64,000 bases of DNA, taken from Adiantum capillus-veneris (Eukaryota; Streptophyta; Polypodiopsida; Polypodiales; Pteridaceae). This document shows, piece by piece, positions 35,826 to 45,800 of the stretch. Under the pieces are notes generated by a model. That model made no database searches and was not told the DNA's origin. It saw only the letters and a list, made by a program, of their open reading frames with translations. A program made the position numbers and the translations under genes. Position 1 is the stretch's first letter, and the number at the start of each line of letters is the position of its first letter. Where the stretch lies: assembly GCA_014529385.2 (NCBI GenBank), contig CM043970.1, positions 44,544,279 to 44,608,278 of the forward strand, given 5' to 3'.

Positions 35826-36044
35826 ATGCAAGGGGGGACGGAGGGAAAGAAGAGAGTAAACGGGTGACAGAGAGAAAAGAAGTAGGTTAAAATGACATAT
35901 TGAGGCCAAGGGCGGGAGAGAGGAAATGGTTGAGAGAGAGAGAGAGAAAGGAAAGAACTACATTAAGATGACATGTGTAGAAAACTTATGGGCAGAGGAC
36001 ATGGTAACGAGATCGAGAGAGTGAGTGAAATCAAGGCTAGGTAC

Positions 36045-36091
<47 letters not shown>

Positions 36092-36420
36092 AAGAAGTTA
36101 CTGAGAAAGAGGTGTGGAGGCAGGGAATGAGAGGAGAACAGAGGATAGGGAGGATGAGAGGGGATAGGTGGAGGTGGTGGAGGAGAAGAGTGGGTGGCTT
36201 TGGTAGCCAAGGAGGGCGACAATAGTGGTGGCCAAGGAGGTGGTGGAGGAGGAGAGAGTGCAAGAGAAGATCTAGTGGCTTTGGTGGCCAATGAGGGAAG
36301 GAATGGTGGTGCAACGGTGACCCTACCCTCCCAAAAAAAACTCGCTTCATATCCTAACTCCTATGCCACCATCAACGTGGTTTTCATATCCTAACTCCTA
36401 TGCCACCATCAACGTGGTTG
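35762..36420. repeat. (GA)n tracts and a 38-bp tandem repeat
   Basis: (GA)n at 35762-35821 and 36048-36088. A 38-base unit containing CCTAACTCCTATGCCACC is repeated twice at about 36347-36420. No gene is supported; frames here are low-complexity. Confidence 0.65.
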
Positions 36421-37186
36421 TTGCCTGGTAGGACTCTGATAGGCTATCCGGCAGAGAAGTCAAGGCTTGCCTAGCATCTTGATATGCTTCTCAATTGTAC
36501 TCACTCGTGACTACGTGGCCTTGCTGCCATTTGTGACCTTTACTGCCTAAGAAGCCTTCTGATATGCTGTTTTGCAATGACCTTGTCGACAAGGAGCACA
36601 AAGGAGGATGTTTTGAAAGGTTTTCCTTCACGGCCTAGCGAGCCATTGACTATGTTTTGGAAGGCCACTGCCAACTTCCTTGCGCTCTGTTTTCGCCATC
36701 ATTTTGTAGGTGTTTTGAGATGCGGACCTCGAGCCCTGTCTTCACCAGCACTCGCCTAGGAATCGCCTGGGGCTCTGCAGCTTGCTACCTACAAAAGGAT
36801 TTCATTTTGAGAGGTTAGCTCCAGCACCCCCTTGAAGCTCTACCCGGCTGGACTCTCATACCACTTGTACGGTAAGCGGCGAGGGTGGATGGTTCCAGTG
36901 AGGATCGATGGCAATAGAGAGAACGTGTAGAGAAAGGCAAGGAAGAGCAGAGACTCCGGTGAGGATCCATGGCAATAGAGATAACGTGCAGAGCAAGGCG
37001 AGAAAGAGCAGAGACTTCGACACAGCCAAAAAAAAATAGTAAACCAAACAACAGTCTATGTTAATTGATGTAAATCCTTTTACATATATATAAGAGGCCT
37101 AGCCACCATGCAATCTCCACTTAAGGGTGGCTTATAATCTGCACACCATAAATCATGTTCCCACAGGTACCGGGCTTGAACCAACA
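36421..37186 (-). mobile_element. TRIM-like retrotransposon relic (internal part plus one LTR)
   Basis: On the minus strand, bases from 37186 start TGTTGGTTCAAGCCC, close to the LTR start of the TRIM at 43715-45396. The LTR-like part ends near 36866 and is followed by TGGTATGAGAGTC (36851-36863), a diverged Met-tRNA primer site. The internal part repeats a TTTTGAGATGC/TTTTGATATGC-type motif, also seen in the other TRIM. No second LTR was found. It has no coding capacity. Confidence 0.5.
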
Positions 37187-37233
37187 AATCTTACACGATG
37201 GAAAATCAAAAAACATAGATATGAATATACAAA

Positions 37234-37265
<32 letters not shown>

Positions 37266-38098
37266 CTCTAATGCTCTAGGCGCTTATCAAAAGAGACGGC
37301 CTCTAATATGAAGTTTTTGCTTTATAAAAGAGTACCTTTTTCGAAAGAAGTGTCTTGAATTAACGTGAAATCATGCAACATAGGCATTTTTTTGTGAGCC
37401 ATGATAGATCCAAGACTTATAAATACCATGTTACTTGCACAAGTTTTTAAGAAGAAATTTTTTTTCATACCTTATAAATACCATGTGTCTCATAGGGAGA
37501 TGTATAAAGATAGACACACACACATACATGTACATATACATACACCCTTAGGTACGTACACATATATATACATACATACATACATAGTTACATAGGCACA
37601 TTCGAAAGTGAAATTAGAGAAATGAAAGAGATATAGTGTGAGTGTTTCTATGTATACTCATGAGTGAGCTGGAGAAATAGTAGAAGATTTCCATGAAATC
37701 GTTGGTAAGAGTGAGTGAGACCCGCTATAGGCGGGTTTGGCGAGCTGGTGCTTCAAATTTTGACCTAAAAATCAAAAGAGTTCTAAGTGTCCTTATTTTC
37801 TTCGGTTGGGACAAATGTTTTTGGCAAGCCTCGTGTCGTGACTCAAGAGAGAAAGCAATATCACCTTTGTTAGCTTCGCTTCGCCCTACTTTTAATAGCC
37901 TTTTTGGCTCATGACTCAGGTGAGAAAGCAGTATCCGCACCCCTTCAATCGCACCAAGTAGCGATTTTTAATAGTCTTCTTGGCAATTTTTACCACAAGC
38001 TGCCACAATTTTGTAAATGCGTCATGGTAGAAAAAGTAAAAGATTTTTTTGAGTCTCTGAGCAAAATTTAAGAACAATGTTTCTCTCACCAAAGTCAC

Positions 38099-38100
<2 letters not shown>
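37187..38100. other. Non-coding stretch
   Basis: Contains (GA)n at 37237-37262 and a CA/TA-rich patch at 37510-37590. No gene or element was recognised. Confidence 0.5.
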
Positions 38101-38151
<51 letters not shown>

Positions 38152-38332
38152 GAAATGAAATGAAATGTTATATAAACATCTTCAAAAGGCCAAAATGACC
38201 TATGAGACCAATCTATTACAAAATGGTGAATCTAATACCATGTTTGGGTACAAAAGAACTAGAACAAAGATACTAGAACTAGAATCCATCCTCATCTGGA
38301 CTCTGGATGTCGAGAGAGTATGGCTTGAATCC

Positions 38333-38379
<47 letters not shown>

Positions 38380-38480
38380 TGAAATAAAATGTTATATTAA
38401 TGTCTTCAAAAGGTCAAAACAACCTATGAGACCAAATTTATACAATCCTAGTGGATCTGATACAAAGCCTGTGTGAAATA
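38101..38480 (-). repeat. Two short LINE-B 3' ends with (TC)n tails
   Basis: Both (GA)n tracts (38101-38148 and 38335-38373) run into AATGAAATGAAAT-type repeats, then a GTTATAT-AA block and AAAAGG-CAAAA followed by ACCTATGAGACCAA. The same block is the 3' end of LINE-B at 54315. On the minus strand these are 3' ends with (TTTCA)n(TC)n tails, so they look like extreme 5' truncations. Confidence 0.65.
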
Positions 38481-38722
38481 GTAAAAGTGTGTGTACAAAA
38501 TAACAATAAAGAAAATGATGAACTCTGTGGGTAAGTATCTACGGAGGTGTCGTAGATCAACGGCTCACATGGGTCGATGAGGAGAAGGACAAGGAGAAGA
38601 AAATACACAAGAAAGAAGAAAAGAGTTAACATCATAGGAGCAATGCCAAGAGACCTCACATACTTGTCCAAAGAACTCAAGACTTGATCCTAAAGAAGCA
38701 AATGGTATAACCAATGCACCAC

Positions 38723-38771
<49 letters not shown>

Positions 38772-38958
38772 CTTTTTTTTAAAGAAAGAGAGAGCAATTG
38801 TAGTCACTTAAGCATGCTTTCGCAATCCATTACACGATCTTTGATGGAGCAAGCACACCTTGTAGGATATGTGCACCAAGATCAACCTCTACATTCCAAG
38901 GCCAATAATAATGTAGTCCTCACCTCACTCCATGTCACCTGCAAACGAAAACCACCTA
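38481..38958. other. Non-coding stretch with (GA)n
   Basis: (GA)n at 38726-38767. Nothing else was recognised. Confidence 0.5.
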
Positions 38959-39242
38959 TGTACAACTTAAATAACCTATATATCACACCTATTTTTTCTC
39001 TTATACAATTTGTAATTTTTAAATATTATACCTCTATCTGTACGGTTTGGACAATTGTTTGATATGAATTTATGTATGTTTCTACGAACATATGAGTTGT
39101 TACAACTTAAATAACCTATATATCACACCTATTTTTTCTCTTATACGATTTGTAATTTTTAAATATCATACCTCGATCTGTACGGTTTGGTTACTTGTTT
39201 AATAGGGATTTATGTATGTTTCTACGAACTTATGAGTTGTTA
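38959..39242. repeat. Tandem duplication, unit about 142 bp
   Basis: Two adjacent copies (38959-39100 and 39101-39242), each starting TACAACTTAAATAACC and ending in GAGTTGT, with a handful of differences. A smaller tandem repeat (CTAATGGCTTCAAAAAAAT, twice) follows at about 39260-39320. Confidence 0.85.
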
Positions 39243-39448
39243 GTATTCATAATGGTATGCCTAATGGCTTCAAAAAAATTAAAAGGTATCTCTAATGGCT
39301 TCAAAAAAATCAAAAGGTATTCATATTCAAAAATTCCCTCAATAACAACCAAAATGATGTGTTAGACTATGGCACACGGCAATGGACAATGACACAGTGC
39401 ATAGATTTGCAGCAGTATTATTTGGACGTGAGAAGGAGAGATACAACA

Positions 39449-39493
<45 letters not shown>

Positions 39494-42113
39494 CACTTTA
39501 AAGAGAAGAAAACAATAAAGGGAAAATAAAAAAGAAGAAAAACACAAATATACAATATGAAGTCGATCACCCCTTTATATGGACATAAAAGTTCTTTTGA
39601 CTTTCCACCTTCATATGTCTTCTGACTTTCCACCTTCATCTGTCTTTTCATTTCCTAAACTCACCCTTCACTTACACACTTAATATATTTTGAAAAACTT
39701 TATTTGTTCGTGATTGGGGAGACCCTAATAAGTTGTTAAACCATAAAATCTTGAATACCAAAATTGAGTCAAATCAAAGTACAAACTAAAACCATAATTA
39801 AGCTTGTTGACTCCATAAAAGACGATAGTGAGTAAGCATTCCGGACAAACACTTCATGTTAATGATCGTTTATCTCCTCTATTCATCTACATTTAGTATA
39901 AAGAAAGTTGTAATAATAATAATTGTAATTCAAAATCATATAAAGATTCATATCTTAAAGTAAGTGTGAAGTTTTGATTTCTGTCATGGAACAATCTCAC
40001 ATTTGAGAATGGTTTTCTCGAGTCAACACAAGCAGCACCAACAAAAGGGGGGAAGGAAAAATAGGAAAGCACACAAGGGGCGCAGGCAGGGATTTGGGGT
40101 CTAGCTTATGCTTGAGTACCTTCAATCTCCTTCCCATTTCCATCCCCCTTGCTTATATACCTTCTAAGAAAACCTCCTCTCCCTTCATTGTTTGCCACCC
40201 TCTTTTATACTTTGCAAAGCATTATATATCTTTGAAACTAATAGCTTGTTCGTTGCGCCTCTTGCTATAGTCAAGGTCACTAGATCCTATGAAGTGCAAA
40301 AATTAACACTTTATACATGGCAAGATTGACTTGCATTTTGGACCCAACCTATGATTTGTTAATAAATCCGCATTCCTTAGGAATATCATTGTTTCTCCTC
40401 AAAGCCACAAACTAATAGACACCCCAACAAGGCACTTCATTCCTAGGGTTACCCTTGTATCTTGAAGAGAATTCCCTAGTGGGTAGTTTTCAAACAAAAA
40501 CCTATGTCAAACCCTACTCAAATTGGCTGCACTATCAAAAAAAAAAAAAGAATGCTCAAGTATGATAATTGCCCAATAGCACAACTTTGGAAAGAATTAT
40601 GTCAACCAAAAGGTAAATACTGATTCCTACATTTTAATTCCCTAAAATTGAGTCCCAATAAGAGGACATGCCTCAAAGGCAAGGACACCTTGTGTTTCGC
40701 TCTACTACATTTTTAGAACACTTGTGTCATGATGAGATTAGCAGGAGATATGAGGAAGCTTTGACAAGGGCTTTCTTTTCATATCAATTTCACTCAAGAT
40801 CATTACTCGAGTTTGAAGCTCCCTTTACTAACCCCTACTTAACTTGGCTCCTTCACCCTATGTGTACTACACTATAATGTGTTATATGCATGCACAATGG
40901 GTTAGCAATAAGCTGTTGCATTTTTAAGTACTATCCAATTCCACAGTTGCATGACTTGTGGAGCATGCCGGTTTGTTTTAGTTGCATGATTTGTGTAGTG
41001 CCGATGCTCAAAAAAATTCTTTAAAAAATTCTTAGCAACCTTCGTCATCTCATGTCTATATCACAGCAATTACTTCAAGTCTGATTTAGTGGATATTTAC
41101 GATGACAAGCACGCTTCACAAGAGTGCTATACCAAGTACACATGCCAATTTGCAATATGATGAGCAACATGCTTTTTGGAGTATTTTCAAGATCCCTGAA
41201 TTATAGGGAGTCATTGAGATCCATGAATGATTTCAAGTACCAATCTCAAACACTAAAATTCTTACACTCCAAGCCAACTGTTCATACAAATGCACATGGA
41301 TGAGAAGACTTTCAAGTCTCTGTACTTAGAAAGCATGTCTATACTTTCCGGCTTGGATTGTGAGCTATCAAATAGCATATGCATAACACAACTGAGCTAC
41401 AAAATCTACCAAATGCAAGTAATTATTTCATAGGTCAAAAACCTCATCATTTGCTTGGCATTGAAGGAAAACCTTACCATAAGAGTCCGTGATCTCCAAC
41501 ATTTCTACTAGGAGAGTCAACATGGTGTTGGCATACAACATATGCACCTTACAAAAAGGATCTAAAACCATTAGAATCTGCTCACCAACTCGCCAACTAA
41601 TGGACAGTATATGCAGAATGCCCAATCTATATCTCAATGGTGCAAGGATGAGGGCCGGATCTATTGGAGAGCCCTCAAAAAGGACGTGTGATCCCACCAT
41701 TTGGAGATACAGTGGGTGAGAACTGTGATATCAATGCCATCTGCTCTTCTATAAAAATTTCCTTGTTACCTTAAAATAGGGATTATGTGAAATGGATGTC
41801 GTATGCTAACAATTGAAATGGCTAAAAAGGACCAAAACCATCCTGATTTGCTCTATCTCGACGCAAAAAAGTTATTGATGTCCCAACATGTTTCCAAAGA
41901 GATTGATCTTTTGACATGCTGTTGCCAATCCAAAGGTTGCCGCTGGCCTTATCACGTACTTAAAAAACCTGGTTTTAGCTCTGTAGTTATCCATTCATCA
42001 GCACGGTTCATATCCAGAAAAGCTTTTGTACACCCAGCATACATGCATAAATTTATCTGAGCACAAGATATACCAACTTTCCAAATCCCAGGCTCAAGCA
42101 GCAGCCTCCTGCA
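39243..42113. other. Non-coding stretch downstream of MUTYH
   Basis: Has a (GA)n tract at 39453-39483. Frames at 40668-40877 (+) and 41700-41428 (-) show no family signature. No element ends were recognised. It includes the 3' flank of the MUTYH gene. Confidence 0.45.
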
Positions 42114-42813
42114 TCAGGCCTTGCCATGGCTCTTCCTTTTACGACTCGATATTGTCACTTCTTTACCTTCACGAAAATCCAAAAACATCTGGAACACCTG
42201 TAAGAGGGTGCATCACATGTAAGCATTACAGGTGTATGACTCTAGTCAGCTTTTTACGACTGGCTTTTTACTATGTACCGAGCCTAGCAGGCGTGTCGAT
42301 TGTGAAATGCTATACTACTCATACCTCCAGCTCAATGGTTGTAAGTTGTTATTGATCTTGCAGTTTAGTATAATCATTTATTTATGCCCCTTCAACATTT
42401 AGACCATGTTTCTTCTTGCTTTGAGCCTCATATCATTTCCAGCCCTCACCAAATGTGTGATATGATCTTTATTTACGCCGTTGCTCACAAAGAAGTGCAT
42501 ACATAGTAATAAATGTTCCAAACCACCAAAAACAAACCATAGAAGAGAAAGAAATCACTTTGCCCACCTTTTTTACACCACTGGTCAAGCCAAAATCATG
42601 CAATGCAGAAGTAGGCATCCACCTTGCCTCAGTTCCATTTAACTCCTTCACATGGGTGGCATCTGTCATTTAATAGTAGCCACATAAGCGATCACTACAA
42701 GAAAGGATAGCTCTGAAAGGCCTTATTGTATGTTCTGCAGAACCATGCATTCATAAATCTGTATTTGAGAATGCATATAAATAAATGCATGCACTTTTTT
42801 TTTTGTAATTCAG

Positions 42814-42878
<65 letters not shown>

Positions 42879-45800
42879 CTTGCTCATAGGTGTGAATGTG
42901 CATCCACTCTACTGTCATGTACATATGAATATGACTGAACACATGCTTGTATGTTCCAATTGTCTTTCTTTGCTTCAAGATATTCAAGTCCTCACTGAAT
43001 TGAAGTCCTAGAGTCTCTTTCAAATATTCGTCAATGGCAGAGTTACGCCTTTCTAAAGATGAGTTCTGACCTTCAAGGCTGGCAGAAGGAAACTCCCATA
43101 AACCTGCCAGGAGTCCTGCCTTTGGTCTTTTCACAAGTAATAGGTAGCTTTCTGCTTGATCGACCTCACAGCTGATCTCGTTCTGGGCAGTGATTAAACT
43201 CTTCTCAAGGACACAAACAGCCACATATTCCTGCCGAGGAGTAGGCTTGATCACCTTCGTTGGAAAATCAGTTACTAGAACTGGATTTGTTGATCCTTCA
43301 CTTTCTTGAGAAAGGTTATATCCTTCACAATTTTCCTGCAACGGACAACATGCACACTGAGGTGAAGTGGGAGAGCAGCTTGTTGCACCAAGCTCCATGA
43401 GCGCTTGATTGAAATCTCCTGGTCTTTGTCTGTCTACAAGCTGACCAGCAAGGGACCTGCCAAAATAAGAAAAAATCTCTATTCGAGTTGGTCGATTCAT
43501 TACATTATAAATAAGGTCACACGACCAGCTATACACGCATGTACATGTAGTGTGCCAGTTCACACAGAATCCCAAAAGTAACCTTACAAACATGTACATG
43601 AAGCCTTAGAAGCTCCATGAGGCCATGGCTGCTGAACCACCGGACACTATAATAAGCAGGCCATGATTACCATCGATAAGGGCACAATGTTGGCATATAT
43701 CTGATGGCCAGTAATGTTAGGTGTCGACTATGGTGGGTGCCAACGACAGCAAGCCATAGCTTAGGAGAGCGTGCAATAAAAGGGATTGAACGAGAGAGGA
43801 GAGAGAGATTAGACACGCTGCAAACAAAGCAACGCTTGTATGATTGTATATCTTTGTTAAAAAAGGCTTACAATATATAAAAGAGTTTTGCCATGCAAAC
43901 TGCTAAAAGTATCTGCATGCTTCAAGGGGAGTATCCACAGGCTGACACCAACAATCGAACAAGGGCTTGAACCCAACAATCTCCCCCTCAAGCCTGAACT
44001 AGACAGACCACTCTCATGATACCTCGAGTTTTTGGTATACTCGGCAACCGTGAGTTTTAGGTTCTCTCACAACCAAGGACTTCGGGTGTATCCATAACAT
44101 GGTGCGATGATAAAAACCCCCCTTGAACAGATAGGGTGTAGGTCAAAAAATTAGTAACCTCACGAGAAGCAGGATAAAAATGGGCTAAGAACAAATATGT
44201 TTGGGAGGTCTTACCACTAATGTGTGTCAAACTGCAGTGTCTAACACATACAAGTTTTTATTATGGCAGCATGATTGACAACAGATAAAGTAAAAGAGAC
44301 TATGACTACAAACATATCATTGTCTTGACAACATAAAAATAACAAATCTCGGATACTAAACAAGGATGAATTCGTATACCATGTTCTTGAGGCAAGTCTT
44401 CGTGCATGACAACTGGTACTTCATGGCTCCAAAATATCCTCTTCTTCATGTCTCTCGAGCACAACTCATATGTAAACCATTGAATTGCTAGAACCTTCAG
44501 CACATATATGGCATGATGTTTGTGCCAATTTTTGAAGTCCTGTCGGATATTTAGAATCCCCCAATCCTCCTTTGCATCCATACTATAGCAAAGTTTTGAG
44601 ATGCTGTGAAAATTGCCCAAAAAAATGTTCCTTTATTGCTTGCCTTTTGATATGCTTTGACCACAAAGAAGGCGTTTTTAGATGATGTGTCTTGCAGTGC
44701 CTACTGCGCTACCAACTCCCTAAGGCAGCGTTTAATTATGCTTTTCGAATGATAATCAACTTCACTACTACCGCCGGAGCTCAGCAATTGCGTTTTGATA
44801 TGCAGCTAGGCTTAATAGCACTGCCTAGGGACCTTCAACAGCGTTACCTTTTGAGATGCAAGGATCTCGCCGCCTTGTAGAACTGCCTCCAAGAAGCAAA
44901 ACGTTCTGAGATGCTTGCGAAACTACCTCTGTGAATGCCGAGTCACCTCTTCTGCAGCGTTTTGAGATGCTAGTGAAATGCAGCCCTGCCTGCAGTGCCT
45001 TGAGCATGTTGAAATGCTGCCTTTGCCACAACGTTTTGATATGCTGCAGAGGCACCGCTTGGGTTTGCAACACCGCCACCAACCTCTTGCTGCACTGCCT
45101 TGCTAGCGCCAATAGCACCACGCCTGTGGCTCTGATACCAAGAGTTAGGTGTCGACTATGGTGGGAACCAACGAGGGCATGCCATGGCTTAGGAGAGCGT
45201 GCAACAGAAGGGATTGAACGAGAGAGGAGAGAGAGAGATTCGACACACTGCAAACAAAGCAACGCTTGTATGATTGTATAAAGGCTTACAATATATAAAA
45301 GAGTTTTGCCATGCAAACTGCTAAAAGTATCTACATGCTTCAAGGGGAGTATCCATGGGCTGACACCAACAATCGAACGAGGGCTTGAACCCAACAAGTA
45401 AGGGCACCCTGTCCCCAACTTGGACGGTGCATCATCAGCATGGAATACTCGGGAAAAGATGGAAAGACTTTACAGAGGAAAGTGAATAGTGCCAAGATTC
45501 CTTTTTATATGTGTTTCTTATGGGTTGAGATCAATTTGCACACAATTGGTCTATTTTAAGTGTATTCCTGATGAGAGTGCCAAGGTAGTTGTCCTACTTC
45601 TAGCTCTTGGAGACAGCAAGAACTATGATGAACTAGTGACAATCCTCATGGAGAAGAAGCCTACACCAAAGCTTGAGGATGTGATTAATAGCTTGCAACA
45701 AGAAGAACAAGAAGATATCAAGGTAACCACTTCCAATTCTAGTCCTTCCAATGATAATGACGTCTTGAACGGTGGGGCTTATCTTAGCCCTTCTAATAAC

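Noticed and set aside
41428-41700. 90-codon minus-strand frame downstream of MUTYH
   Set aside because: No domain recognised and no clear splice sites; probably chance.
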